60,000 nt of DNA from Phoronis australis (taxonomy: Eukaryota; Phoronida; Phoronidae). The stretch is from NCBI GenBank assembly GCA_002633005.1, contig NMRA01000010.1, positions 801,252 through 861,251 of the forward strand. The letters run 5' to 3'. The notes beneath the pieces were generated by a model. The model made no database searches and was not told the origin of the DNA. It was given only the letters and a program-made list of their open reading frames with translations. The translations under genes and the position numbers were made by a program. Shown one piece after another: positions 10,984-23,946 of the stretch (its first letter is position 1; every line of letters starts with the position of its first letter).

Positions 10984-13626
10984 TTCTGCGAACCACTTCC
11001 GTTACTCGGCAGAAGCTGGGATCAACACATGTCAGATAACTGTTCCCATCGTTACTAGCTTCTGCTCAATAACATTGCATAAATGTGTGGATTTCATTAC
11101 CATAATCATTGTGATTAAGCGTGTGATGATGCCAGAATTCGATAGCCATGCGCTTCGCATGGTTTTCCAACTGAGAAGACACTGATCAGTCAGTTTGTGT
11201 GACAACTCAATCGCTTTAGGCGGAAAGTAACATTGATGACCAAAAAGTTGCGTATCATAGATTATGTTACTTAATGGCTCAAATCAGATATGTGTCTTTG
11301 CTATTCATGAACTCCAATGCCGATAAGGGCACAAAGGTGTGCATTGACGTTGTCGTGGCCAGCTATCGAACCCCGGGGATACCGTTTAGTGTGTCATCGG
11401 TCAAGTTAGCCCACACTTGAGCGTGTCTGTACGCAGAGCCTTGCCAAACAAACACTCGATATCAGCTTAGGATATTGGATGGAAGGGTAAAGCAATCCAT
11501 TAAGAAAAACTTATTACTGTTCAATCGTGACAGGCGCATTGTGTGTTGACCCTCCCAGTGAGAGCAGCATGCTTCGTTGTTTGCCGATCCGCTCATTGAG
11601 TGTTTGGTTTGAAGCTGACTCGTGAAATGGTTATTTAGATGTATCATTGACTGAGTTACGTGATAGTATTAACCCACAGAAATTCCAGGTGACAGTCAAA
11701 GAAATTTGTCTATGAAATACAATAGCGGCGTGAGCATTCCGAAGATCCCAACCTTCCCCAGCCGCAGTTGTAAGATACGGCGATAAATAAACGATGACGC
11801 GCTTCTGCTACTGGATAACAAAGTGTTCGCTAAACGTGAACGGTTGATGGGACCAGCTACTCAGTTTTTCGGCCGATTTAGAAAATTCTTTCGTCTGATA
11901 AGTCTATATGTTGGGTTCTGTTACGAAGGCATCCACAGCGTGTGAAGCTTGCAAAACTGAATTTGTTCGAGTATCGACTGAAACTAAAGAACGAAACATA
12001 CAACTGAAACGTGTTTCAGAGCAGCCGAAAACATCGGATAGGCTTCATTGGCTGTTGTGTAGTGCACCTTACACTGGATTGTCTTGTGTACAGTTGTGCG
12101 TATTATAAGACTGATGATTTATTCAAGTGTGAATGACCAGTGATATTAGTCGAGGTACGTACTGTTATCAAAATGTTTGAGGCGTGTTTATCATAAGGTA
12201 TCGTATGATTGTAAATGTGTGTTCGCGACTCCGTGATTGGTTTGACCGCCTGTGTTCCAAAACGATCGAAGCTTGTATTCAAGATTGCTCTGTCAGTTTT
12301 CACCCATTTTGCCGGACTGAAGAATATAGTGGTACGCCGATGAGTCCCCATCGAGAGGAGACTACTATGGTTAATACCATTTAAACAAAATTTGGTATTT
12401 GAGTTTCGCTTTCTTTCAAGGCTTAAAATGTAACCTATTGTGAGAAAAAGCATAACACTACCGTAAAACCTGCTAAAGTACAGACAAGTATAGTACATCC
12501 AGTGTAGAACTGGTTAGAATAGTGTGACACTGTCTAGTAACTCATTAATTTCTAATAATACCTGTGACCCATGATTGTTCCCACGGTAAACTGTATAAAT
12601 AATAAATGCACGCTCGATCCATGTTATGGAAAAGGTTATTGCTCACTTTACTTAAAAATACATGTGTTTGGTGGTCGTTAAAACAGTTCTGCCCACTGAC
12701 AAAATGTTATCGGCTACCACCCTGACCAACCAAAACAAGAGCACGTGACTTGCTTTTGTAGCCCGTGTCATCAACCTCCCGACATAACAGATATACAGCA
12801 AAATGACGTATTCCCAAATGTGATGAACTTATAATATATCAGCGACCATCGCTCATGTCATGTGTGACTCGATAGGTTCTTGTCTGATACTTGTAACAGA
12901 ACGTTGTACTAGTGAATTCTATACTTTTGCATAAAATGCCTCTTAGTCGGGGTTGCGTTCTATAGACCTACTCGCGAGGAAAGGTAGTGTGATCACGTGC
13001 TTTTTTGCAATGCATGGCGATATCTTTCGACGTTTTGTCTGATATCTTACGTTTCGGCGAGTTTCTTGTGTCTGCGGAACGCAGCCAAGGTCAATGCCTG
13101 CCGCAACGCAGTACAAAAGTTGCAGGCTATCCGAACACCTCTGTTCACGCATCCATGAACAGGGATCGCGGATGTGTAAACTCATCTCTAGGAAATAACC
13201 CGCGTCCCGCAGATATTTAAATACACTTTTACACAGTTCTGTGTTGAAGGCCAGCAGGGTAAATGCAGACACGTCCATTCACCAATGATGCTGTAGTCTC
13301 TACTATAGCGTAACCATAATATTTTGATGTGCACTCCCAAAATACGGCTTACGCACTTAAAAATACGGCTCACTGACTCACGTGGATCACGTGCATGAGC
13401 CGGTGAAAAGTTCGTGTTTTTTGAGTATGTGAGCTACTTTTTTTGAGTGGGGGTCTGCTATTTTGAGTTTGTGAACTGGTTTTGCAGGAGCGTGAGGCCT
13501 GTTTATGAGTTCGGAGCCATGTTCGTGAGTGCGTGAGTTGTGTTGTTCGGGTAACCTGAGTTGACTACACTTCATTTACGCTCGCTGCCTCAAGCCGTTA
13601 TTTCCGATCTTCTTTGGTAGAAGTAC
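10984..13626. other. Non-coding stretch
   Basis: ORFs reach 131 codons (12103-12498 minus) but none carries a recognisable domain. A weak tRNA-like pattern on the minus strand lies at about 11355-11420 (B-box-like GGTTCGATAGC), too degraded to annotate separately. Confidence 0.5.
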
Positions 13627-14310
13627 CTATCTACTGCCTCGTCTAAGATACCTATTATTTATGTACATGCATATAGCCGTGTGAATAGATTAATTAAAAG
13701 AAAAAATACCCATTGTGGTCAACCTGCAAAAATGCATTTTTGATGACCTCTATTGAAATAGCAGAATAGCAAAAACAATCTCGTGTGTTCCTTGTTCTAT
13801 AACTTGAGAGGGGGCGGGGGTTATTTGAAATGAATATTCTTATTCGTGTAGGTGTGGTGATGTAAGTGGTGCGAGAATGGTGCAGCAAGTGTTGCATACC
13901 TACTCTATACCTGGAGAATAACAACACTATTGTATCATTTCTTACTTGCCGCAGATTCATCTTGTCCATCGACTTATTGCAGATAAATTGTAGTGTTGCG
14001 AATGCTTTAATGATTGGCTGTGATTAATGTAGTGAAAGCAGACCAATAGAGTTCCAGGACATGGAACTTCTCTGTATAATTCACGCACGCCAATACATCG
14101 ACTTGATAAATACAGAGTCAATTGCTTGACGACTATCCACACTAGAGAGTGTATAACAATCTGCATAGAGGTGAGAAATATGTGCAAAGATGATTTGCTC
14201 TACCGTAATAGGTGAGTGTTTTGGTTTTGTTTGAGAATATTACGAACACACGTTGTTATTTTAACGTTTAGCGGTATTCTCGCCATGTCTACAATTGACA
14301 CTACGAGTAC
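13627..14310. repeat. First copy of a 684-bp near-identical duplication
   Basis: This matches 14496-15179 base for base at an offset of 869. I noticed a single difference (CTCTATTG here, CTCTGTTG in the second copy). The copy stops exactly at a single N at 14311, which suggests contig joining of two alleles rather than a biological tandem duplication. Confidence 0.95.
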
Positions 14311-14311
14311 N

Positions 14312-14494
14312 CCAACATATGCCAATTTCCATTTTCGGCGGCGGCCATATTGGAGTTTGCGCGTAACAACCACCAGGGGGTAAGCACACTTTGTTTGCGG
14401 TGTTTTTTGAATTTCTTTTGGTTATACCTAACAGCGTACCAAATTGCAAAAACTTGTCTCAAAGTGCCCAATTTTTGCAAATCTGCACATATTC
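14312..14494. other. 183-bp island between two single-N joins
   Basis: This sequence is bounded by N at 14311 and N at 14495 and is found in neither flanking duplicate. It is probably a separate small contig placed by the scaffolder. The short ORFs that cross its ends contain the N positions and are not meaningful. Confidence 0.8.
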
Positions 14495-14495
14495 N

Positions 14496-15179
14496 CTATC
14501 TACTGCCTCGTCTAAGATACCTATTATTTATGTACATGCATATAGCCGTGTGAATAGATTAATTAAAAGAAAAAATACCCATTGTGGTCAACCTGCAAAA
14601 ATGCATTTTTGATGACCTCTGTTGAAATAGCAGAATAGCAAAAACAATCTCGTGTGTTCCTTGTTCTATAACTTGAGAGGGGGCGGGGGTTATTTGAAAT
14701 GAATATTCTTATTCGTGTAGGTGTGGTGATGTAAGTGGTGCGAGAATGGTGCAGCAAGTGTTGCATACCTACTCTATACCTGGAGAATAACAACACTATT
14801 GTATCATTTCTTACTTGCCGCAGATTCATCTTGTCCATCGACTTATTGCAGATAAATTGTAGTGTTGCGAATGCTTTAATGATTGGCTGTGATTAATGTA
14901 GTGAAAGCAGACCAATAGAGTTCCAGGACATGGAACTTCTCTGTATAATTCACGCACGCCAATACATCGACTTGATAAATACAGAGTCAATTGCTTGACG
15001 ACTATCCACACTAGAGAGTGTATAACAATCTGCATAGAGGTGAGAAATATGTGCAAAGATGATTTGCTCTACCGTAATAGGTGAGTGTTTTGGTTTTGTT
15101 TGAGAATATTACGAACACACGTTGTTATTTTAACGTTTAGCGGTATTCTCGCCATGTCTACAATTGACACTACGAGTAC
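14496..15179. repeat. Second copy of the 684-bp duplication
   Basis: Nearly identical partner of 13627-14310. It begins right after the N at 14495 and continues past its end into unique sequence. The 91- and 76-codon minus-strand ORFs inside it are duplicated with the block and show no recognisable protein family. Confidence 0.95.
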
Positions 15180-15718
15180 GATTTGAAAATGAGGTCTTTT
15201 TCTCAGTGAATTTTCCGATATCTTGGGTGGTAACGTTCATGTTAGAATGGATACATTATGATTCAAATTTACAAGCCTCTTGTCATCGTATATTTATGTA
15301 AGCTAGGCTAACTAAAAAAATCACCATACTCTTGGGATCGACAGCAACCATTTTTTATTCGATAATTGACTTATTTCGTAGAGGACATTCGAATGTAAAC
15401 ATATTACTGCGTGCTATTCTGGAAAAGGCATCAGTTATTTTTCAAAAATATCCTATCCTAGAGCAATGGCCTTCTAGCTAACAGGATTCCAAGCGCATTT
15501 CTGTTCACAGAATTCAAATCATGTAGTTTACACGAGGAAGACTTGCGAACGGCGGTGTTGCGTGGGATCACGTTACATTCCCAATCTTAAAATCTGATTT
15601 TGTAGCCTGTCTTTGGTGGCGCGACTGTTGCTCGTTTGCAATCCCATCTCGTTCTAATTATGAAAACTTTACTTGTTCCCATGGACTTCTGTTTTGTAGT
15701 ACTATAAAAACTATTTAA
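15180..15718. other. Non-coding stretch between the two duplications
   Basis: Nothing supportable is seen. Confidence 0.5.
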
Positions 15719-16495
15719 CCCGAGTCATTTCTGGCAGCACAACTTCGCCATTCCTTATTGTGTGTGGCCATTGTGATACAGGTGCGAATACACGCATGTA
15801 GGTATTGTGCCTGCTTGCGTATCGAATCCACGCATTATTACGTCATAACTGCATATTTGATGAAGGTGTCCGTTCTCGTCCAAGCGATAGATGCATCGTG
15901 GCTGTAATGTTTAATATGGCTCCACATCTCGGGGATTCCCTATTGCGATCTATAGATCCGATACAACAGGAATTATTTTCCAAATTGGGTGATTTTTAGT
16001 ATATTTGATAAAATTACATATTAGCGTAGTAGCCTCATAAGTCAATATTCGAAACCCGGGAGTACTCCGATAGAAGGGATATTCGGGACGTGCCATTCAG
16101 AAGGGCGACATTTTCACGACCAATTTCTCTACGAAAGAGTGCCTTTTTGACAAAATTACCTACAATATGACCACCTTTGGAGTCCAGAAATCACGAAAAG
16201 TTCTCAGTTTTTCCAACTACATAAATTTTCTGAAGGGTTATTATCCGTATTTTAAAAGTTTTTGTTGCAAATGGTGAACTCATTTTTGACAACATGACAG
16301 TACCGTTTCTGATTGAAAATTCAGCTGATCTAGAATCCCTCGGAAAGGGTGAAGTTCGTGGATTTAATGTATGCATTGAAAGGTGGTGTCTCTGAAACGA
16401 AACCCCCACGAAGGTGTAACCTCTCCATGGAAGCTCCCTCAACGGGTCCCCTGTTTCTCGTTCACTTCCTAAATGGGTGGATATCCTCAATTTCC
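15719..16495. repeat. First copy of a 777-bp diverged duplication
   Basis: This aligns to 16497-17277 with scattered substitutions and small insertions or deletions (for example GGTGTCCG against GGTGCCCG, and a few extra bases near 17015). It ends at a single N at 16496. The divergence looks like that between two alleles in a highly polymorphic animal. Confidence 0.93.
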
Positions 16496-16496
16496 N

Positions 16497-17277
16497 CCCG
16501 AGTCATTTCTGGCAGCACAACTTCGCCATTCCTTATTGTGTGTGGCCATTGTGATACAGGTGCGAATACACGCATGTAGGTATTGTGCCTGCTTGCGTAT
16601 CGAATCCACGCATTATTACGTCATAACTGCATATTTGATGAAGGTGCCCGTTCTCGTCCAAGCGATAGATGCATCGTGGCTGTAATGTTTAATATGGGTC
16701 CACATCTCGGGGATTCCCTATTGCGATCTATAGATCCGATACAACAGGAATTACTTTCCAAATTGGGTGATTTTAGTATATTTGATAAAATTACATATTA
16801 GCGTAGTAGCCTCATAAGTCAATATTCGAAACCCGGGGGTACTCCGATAGAAGAGATATTCGGGACGTGCCACTCAGAAGGGCGACATTTTCACGACCAA
16901 TTTCTCTACGAAAGAGTGCCTTTTTGACAAAATAACCTACAATATGAACACCTTTGGAGTCCAGAAATCACGAAAAGTACTCAGTTTTTCCAACTACATA
17001 AATTTTCTGAAGGGTTTCAATATTATCTGTATTTTAAAAGTTTTTGTTGCAAATGGTGAACTCATTTTTGACAACATGACAGTACTGTTTCTGATTGAAA
17101 ATTCAGCTGATCTAGAATCCCTCGGAAAGGGTGAAGTTCGTGGATTTAATGTATGCATTGAAAGGTGGTGTCTCTGAAACGAAACACCCACGAAGGTGTA
17201 ACCTCTCCATGGAAGCTCCCTCAACGGGTCCCCTGTTTCTCGTTCACTTCCTAAATGGGTGAATATCCTCAATTTCC
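16497..17277. repeat. Second copy of the 777-bp duplication
   Basis: Partner of 15719-16495. It starts directly after the N at 16496 and continues into unique sequence at its right end. Small ORFs in both copies differ only by allele-like changes, and I do not treat them as genes. Confidence 0.93.
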
Positions 17278-20200
17278 AGCGGCAACCACCCACAAAATAT
17301 AGTCGAGTACCGCCGGGATTCGAAGTAAATACAGAAATTCTCAAGTGTTTAGCTCATTACCGCATGAATCCGAAGGAACTTACTTTTAAGTTCCCTTGCA
17401 GTCGTTTGATGTTTTCAATCAATTACTTAATCTTAAGAAGGATACATTTTCATTTATTTTGATCAGTTTAGATCACAAATTATGTTTCATCAGGAGAAAA
17501 ATAACACTAACTCAGGAACACTTCTCAGTTACTCCCCTCCAGTGCATATTTACATTATCGTGAACTAAAACGTGAAGTTTGGTGTCACTTTCGTCGACTA
17601 TAATCTTCTTGGTATACTACCAGAAATTAAAAAATGAGATTTAAATATAGACTCTAAATATTGTTTTCATTGAAAAAGGGAGATCCGGGTACGACCAAAA
17701 ATAAAAACACGACACCGGCATGTCACTTATAAGACCTTATCAGGAGGGTTTGCCCTCGGGAAATTGTTTTCGCGACCCCCTATATTCTAGGCCAGCCAAC
17801 TTATCCTGTGTTTTAAATTGGTGAAATCTTACGGAAGTGACTCTTTAAATATTTTCATAACTTAAAACACACTAACTAATTAATTATCAATTAACTGAAA
17901 ACAAACCGATGTTGATTTTTGTAAACACCGAAATGTTGGGTGTATCTCCATGCGTAAGCTAAGTAGAATTACGAAAGTACTTTGAGAAGAATTTCGCTAC
18001 TCAAAGCCGTGTCGTCTCCGTAGTTCTCACAAAGCAGCGCATACATTACTGGATATTTTTATTCATATTTTAACTAATGCGAAACGCGTGTCGGTTGTCA
18101 TTACTTGGCGAAACTATTTTCACGACCCATTGACCTGAAATTCACCAGAAAGATGGCCCTGTGGTGGACATGTTTATTTCTCTTTAGTGACACTGCACTG
18201 TGTGACTGCAGTCAATTTACATTCGCGAGAAAATTAATTCGAGGAGTATGTCGGGTTTGGCTACAGTTTTGGGGGTTGCCTTGGAAGCAGTTGTATTGAA
18301 TCCGGCTTCCTCGTGCTTGCAAACACGCTGTGACTGAGATGCTGTGGGCACGATTTGCATTTCTGAGGTGAAATAATGCACAACTTATCATCCTACTTGT
18401 ACAGTTTTACACAGAGTGGAGAAAAACCGAGAGTTCTGTGACGACCTAACCGAGAACTGTGTCGTTTGCGAAATGAAATCATCATTATCAATTTTCTCAA
18501 AATTTTCCCAGGTGTCGCTGTCTAAAGTGTATTCATTTTTAACACACTCGCAGCGGACGCTATCCTTCTGTCATCCGTTGTCACCATGCACACGGGTGTG
18601 TGACCCTTGTTTAGGACACGTTTGTGTATTTTCCGATGCATTCCACACGCATGTGTGAAGTACGCCAGCCTCGGTGTGTATCATGTAACACTTTGTCAGG
18701 ATGTTGTTTGGGTTGTTTGAAGTGGTCAGATTGGACACTGTAATGTCAGTAATTACGTATCAGAGGATCAGCAGCTGTGCTTTAACACTCGACCCTTTCA
18801 ATAAGCGATACCCCGCACGTCTGCCTACAGTTCACGATATGGACTGTGCAATTAGAATGGGATTAGCCGTCGGTTTTGTCAGCGATCACACACCCCCTGC
18901 GACGGCTTTCAATCTTATGCCGGCCTCAACCGCCTGCAGTGGAAGAAACTCACTGCTGTTGCTGGCCACAGAGGAACTTCGGTATGCGGTGAGCACTGTT
19001 AAAAGTGCATCACAAAATGACAAGGCGAAACACCTGTTGTTCTTCCCTGGCATTAGGATATGTTGACAAATATTGTAAGTACTTTCCTTTGATGTCTCGT
19101 GTAATGTGCTTATGGGCACACGCTGTGTTCGTGAAGACGTTGACGCGTATTAATATCATAGTAACGAGTGTGTCAAGAAATCCATATCCGGTTGAAATTT
19201 CTTACAGGCCCCGTGGCGACTCCTCCCCGTCAGCCGTTCTCGTTTTGCACTCTCGCTATGGCGAGTTCTGAATAGACTACAGCTTGGAAGAGACATTTAT
19301 ACATTATGGTCATTTTGGCTCTTTCGCAATAGCGTTTTCAATTTAAAACATTGCCAGCTGTTCTCTCGCGGCGTTGGGTCAAACACTGAACATTCGGATA
19401 CAGAAGTAGCCTCTTGGTTTGCAAGGAACGTTCATTACGTTAGGGCTTGAGACCGTGTTCGGCGTTCAAAATATCTCACCATGATCAAGGCAACTTGTAG
19501 AACCTCATCTCAAGCACTTACGAACTGTGAGTTGAGATCGCATCCAATTTAACCAAGGAACAACTTATGTAACTGTGATTGGGCTAATTTGAATGTTAGC
19601 TTTTTGACGGACGGCGTATTTATAGCAGCCTAACAACAAAGTTTGACCCTACTCCGGGTAATGTCGTCGACAAAAGCGATATTCCAAGTGCGAAGCTCTC
19701 CCACGGGCAGTGAATATGTGCCGCTGAAATGAGTATGGTATTCGTAGATGTTGGTATAGAAATTGATGCATATTTAGAGAGTCATGATATTGATATGGGT
19801 GACTTTTTTCGATTCCTAGGAATTGAAATGGACTTACTTTTTGTCCTCGTGGAGGCACATACGGTCCCAATTATTTCTATGAGCCTCATGCATTCAGCTG
19901 CCCCCTCGTTTCATCGTCTGCTTCAACGTTACTCCGATTTCCGTGAGGTGACGCTCCATTGTACTACAGCGGGTATACATTGTATGTGCGTTAAATCTGT
20001 TTCGGGAACAGAGTTAGGTTTTGATATTCAGTCTACTGTGTCGATTTTCAGGGCGCATTGCATTGTCAGACTCGACACTGTGAACAGTCATTATAATTAA
20101 AACCTGCTTTGACAATACGATCATCAATGACCTGTTGAGCTGCAATGTATTTTCCTCACCTGGTTGGGCAGTCAGAAACCCTCTAACGCCTTCGCCACAC

Positions 20201-22033
20201 AGTAAATACCTTTCAAGCATTAGGTAAAAGAATTGTGCTTCCGCCATTCTTTCTCTAGTTCGTTTATTCAGTAACGTACAGATTTGCTACGTAGATGACA
20301 CGTCAATACAGTCGATTTGCGACTGTTGACACTTAGTATTAGAGGAGTCTATGGGCACGCTGGTGGATGGACTGCGGCAGCGTATCGGCTCTCCTGATGC
20401 CGCTCTGAAAAGCATGCATTTCTGAATGGCGAGCGATGCCATTGCTCGTGTGTGTCCTCCATGTCTTACGTGTGGGTAACTTGAGTTCTGCTACTTGTTG
20501 CTGTTGAAAATCTGTCAACGGGTAAATCATTCTGTTTTGTTATCAACAAGTGTTTCCTGATGTTAATGCGTATTCGCACAATCATCAGAAGCTGGCAATA
20601 ATATGGTGAATTAATGTAGAAAGTCACCATGAAATTAAACTAAAGGTAATGAAATTCAACTTTGAAGATCAGTGCCTGCAACAGAGGAACTACTGCCAGT
20701 AGTATGGCGGTTGGTAGAGGAACCAACAGCATGTCAAGGCACACAAATTCACGACGCTCTCTCGTCTAAAACATTTTGACAAGCTACGGTTACCAGTCAA
20801 AATTTAAATAATTTACGTATGACTTGTGCCTGGACTGTCTGGCGGTGGAAATGTGAGTCCTATGTGTATTCTGGCTGTTTGTGTCTCTGAAAGTTGTCAT
20901 AATTCAGCCGATAAAGAATTGATGCTTAAGCGATCGCCGTTGAATTGCAGTCAATGGCGATCCATTCTTGAAAACGTAACCTTTTATTTGGAACTAGTTA
21001 AGTAGCGTTCGGTGGCGAAGGAAGGCAATTCATTAATTCTATCGTAATGCGTGAACTATAATCGTTTGTGACAGGCGCAATGCCGTGTTGTGTAATGAAA
21101 CAGCCCAGAAAGACTGACGAATGTTCGCCGACGCAGCTCACGTTCATTTTAGCAGTCGATCATGGCAAGTCAGCATAGTGGCAAGTAGACCTACATTTTT
21201 ACCTCAGTTCCCCAACTCATTGATAGCTAATTGAAACCTTCATTTTGTTCGCCTTTTCGGCAAATACATGTCATGAACGTAGTTAGATTTCTTGGAGTGT
21301 CTACAGCCGACCCCTTGATAACAGGTATGCAGTTTTGCTCCGTTTGGTTTATTTCTATTTCAGTTTCGTTGTCTCATCATTTTTCACCCACTTCCTCGTA
21401 CGGCCTGGTGTCTAAGCCGTTTCCTTTTTAACGACTGTTCCAGAAATCCCCTTTATGAATACTTTGTTCTGTTTGAACTCTAATTATTTAATCACGCCAT
21501 CATGCATATAATTGCTGTAAGAGTTTCCCGCTGTGTATAGAACACAAGTAGAAACTGAAAACACTGTTTCCCCTTTAATGTGTTGTCTAACTTACTTAAA
21601 TCTGACACTTGGTTGTGTGTTGGCTTAGTTTATACACTCTTAGAATGTGTAGAACAATGCATAATGCTTGTAAGTTATAGACTCAAATGAGATTTTTGAG
21701 GTACTAATTGTCAATCCTGCTAAATTCATATTCAATGCACGTAAAACGTTTTAAAATGACCGATTTTCGCTACGGACGCACTTACTCTGCAAAATCAACA
21801 CCAATTCGTTTATTCTTTGTTAAAGTTAAGTTAACGGTTACAAGAAATCTCCTGGAATTCTTTGTCTCACTGCCTTGGCGACAGAATCTATCCCGCCATG
21901 ACAAACATCTTCAACACTGACGTGCCAGTATTTCTCAAGCAATAAAAATCATTTCTAATAGGAACATGGGCAAGTCGACACCGAGTTTATAACAGTGATT
22001 GACTTGAAACAAAAGTTTTTTATTGCTTCCGCG
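17278..22033. other. Gene-poor stretch, two unassigned ORFs over 120 codons
   Basis: The longest ORFs are 18701-19066 plus (121 codons) and 19729-20100 plus (123 codons). Neither has a domain, motif or splice pattern I recognise. A 64-codon ORF at 18105-18299 contains a signal-peptide-like stretch after an internal Met, but without supporting context. A hairpin at 20932-20962 pairs GATCGCCGTTGA with TCAATGGCGATC, with one mismatch. Confidence 0.45.
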
Positions 22034-22178
22034 GGCAGATCCAGGATTTTGGGTTAAGGGGGCCAAGGCAGAGTATTAGCCACTATTTTGCCCGCCAGAA
22101 ATTCACACCGCGAACTTCCATATGGAATCTGGAAGAGTTTTAGGAGGGCATGGCCCCCTTGGCCCCCTTAAATCCGCC
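22034..22178. mobile_element. MITE-like element, second member of the GGCGGAT family
   Basis: The left end reads GGCAGATCCAGG, then TTAAGGGGGCCAAGG. The right end, reverse-complemented, reads GGCGGATTTAAGGGGGCCAAGG. The inverted ends resemble those of 717-836, including the GGGGG block just inside. The element is 145 bp and non-coding. Confidence 0.7.
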
Positions 22179-23582
22179 ACTGTCTCGTGAACGCGACAAA
22201 ATGCCTATTTACTGGCTTGTCGAACCAGTCTAAGATACGTGTAATCATGTTTATAATTACGGGTTTGCTGTTGCCACAAAATACCAGACACGCTACATTT
22301 CTGAGTGCAAAAATAACACGAGCTTACTCTGTGATCTCGACTCCGTGACGTGTGTTGGTTCTGCCGTCTGCGTTAACGTCTTTCTACTTGTACCTAATCG
22401 AGCTACGCGTTTTAGTTCCTGTCCAGCTCTGATGCGCAGCTTGTTGAAAGATATTAGGCCCAACTTTATTTTGAAAACAGCAGACAATGTTTCAAAATTT
22501 ATTAAACAGATGGTGCTTGATGAATTCACCAATAACTGGTTCTGTTATCTGCTATGACTGTTCTATCGCTAATCCATCTGACAGAAAAAAGCGTTATTTT
22601 CTAAAACACTTCGTTAGTGTCGCAAAGTGAACCACCTCAGTGCGAATTTAATATTGGTATGAAATTATAATTACCGCGAAATGTTACAATAACACGACAC
22701 TGACGAATCGACACGGAAGTTACGGCAGCTGACTGCTCTGCGCATGCTCAGATTCACAATAATTTTCTAAAATAAATGCCAAATAATTTCAATTGATTCC
22801 AATACATCAACCTTTCGAAAGTCTTTGAACGTGTCGACTTTCGCTCAAACAGTTTCAGGCTCTGTCGATTCAAACGTTCTTTTAGTCTTTACGATCGTAC
22901 CGTGGACGGCTATTGTTCTTCGAGATCGTGTTAATTTATGTTGAAGCGGCATCGTGCTCATAAGTGCGACGAATTCCATTTCAGCCTTTTGATCCACCGA
23001 CGCAACCCAATTTCTCAGAAGCCTTCTCGGAATTTCGGTACTCCGACCCATGCTTTCCAGGAGTTACTCTAATGATAGAACATAATAAGTAAAAAACCTT
23101 GTTTTCAGTGGATAGGCACTCGCACTGACGTAAGCGCTGTAGTCTTAGCCGCCTGCCAAAATCACGGGCAAATGTTACATTTGACGCCCGGGTTTCATTA
23201 AAAAGCAAACTAAATTATTCAGGGATGAACACACTATGCTAGCAATCTGGGCGGTCGTCATCGAGCAGCGGGGACTTGGGAGATGATGGTAGCCATGACT
23301 ATCTTGGTGGCTTCTGTGTGAAAACAATTGATTTACTTCTTATTTTGGATGTGTACTGAGAGAAAAGCCCTGATACTAGTTATACGTGATATTATATACT
23401 AGACGACACTCAAGTTTTTCAAGACCGGGATAATGGTAAGTTTCGCTACTACGCATGCGCAATTGGAATGATACCACCCACCTTTGTGTTAATGGGCCAC
23501 AATCGGGTTTGCGGTAGAAAAACGAATTTTGGGGTTATTGTTTGATGAGACAGACTTCTTTAGCTTCAACTGGAGCAATGAA
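22179..23582. other. Non-coding stretch
   Basis: Only short overlapping ORFs on both strands (22293-22557, 22845-23208). No supported gene. Confidence 0.5.
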
Positions 23583-23762
23583 ACAATAAAATCCGTTCAC
23601 CTCAAGTACAAATCGCAATCGCCAATTCTCGCCATTGTCTGTCAGCCATTCGCTGAAATCATTGCAGTTGACTTTACCAGTTAAATGTGATTAAACAGCG
23701 AGTGCAGTTGGTACTGCCAGTAAAACTGCCATCGCTAAGGTTATGAGCTTGATTCCCCGTTT
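23583..23762 (+). repeat. tRNA-related SINE copy, member of the recurrent repeat family
   Basis: On the plus strand, the reverse of the repeat core (TCGCCAATTCTCGCC) is followed by CGCTGAAATCA, then CTTTACCAGTTAAATGTG, and finally a tRNA-like tail with the B-box-like TTGATTCCCC. The same order is seen on the minus strand at 38150-38396 (CGCTGAAATCA, then GTTACCAGTAAATACA) and at 49332-49537 (CTTTACCAGTAAAGTGTC, then a good B box). The shared order supports one composite element. Confidence 0.6.
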
Positions 23763-23803
23763 AAGACAGCTTTCAGGAAACTACTTTTCTAGTTGACTAG
23801 TAT

Positions 23804-23946
23804 TGTTGACACGGAACGAGGTGATTGTGCGCAACTTGCTCTGTCTGGGAAACTGGTAACTACGTTAGACATCACGTTCTCAACTCGTTCCTTGTTAACT
23901 CCTGTTTACACGGATAGTTGTACCGTGCCAACTCGTTCCGTGTCAG
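23804..23946. mobile_element. Short inverted-repeat element, TTGACACGGAACGAG ends
   Basis: The left end TTGACACGGAACGAG is matched by CTCGTTCCGTGTCAG at the right end, 14 of 15 bases in inverted orientation, spanning about 142 bp. CAACTCGTTCC also occurs twice in direct orientation inside the right half. This could be a tiny MITE or a degenerate palindrome. Confidence 0.5.

Noticed and set aside
11355-11420. Minus-strand tRNA-like segment
   Set aside because: B box only partly matches and the A box is not convincing.
18701-20100. Two plus-strand ORFs over 120 codons as candidate genes
   Set aside because: No recognisable domain, no motif, no splice or conservation evidence; such lengths arise by chance in 60 kb.
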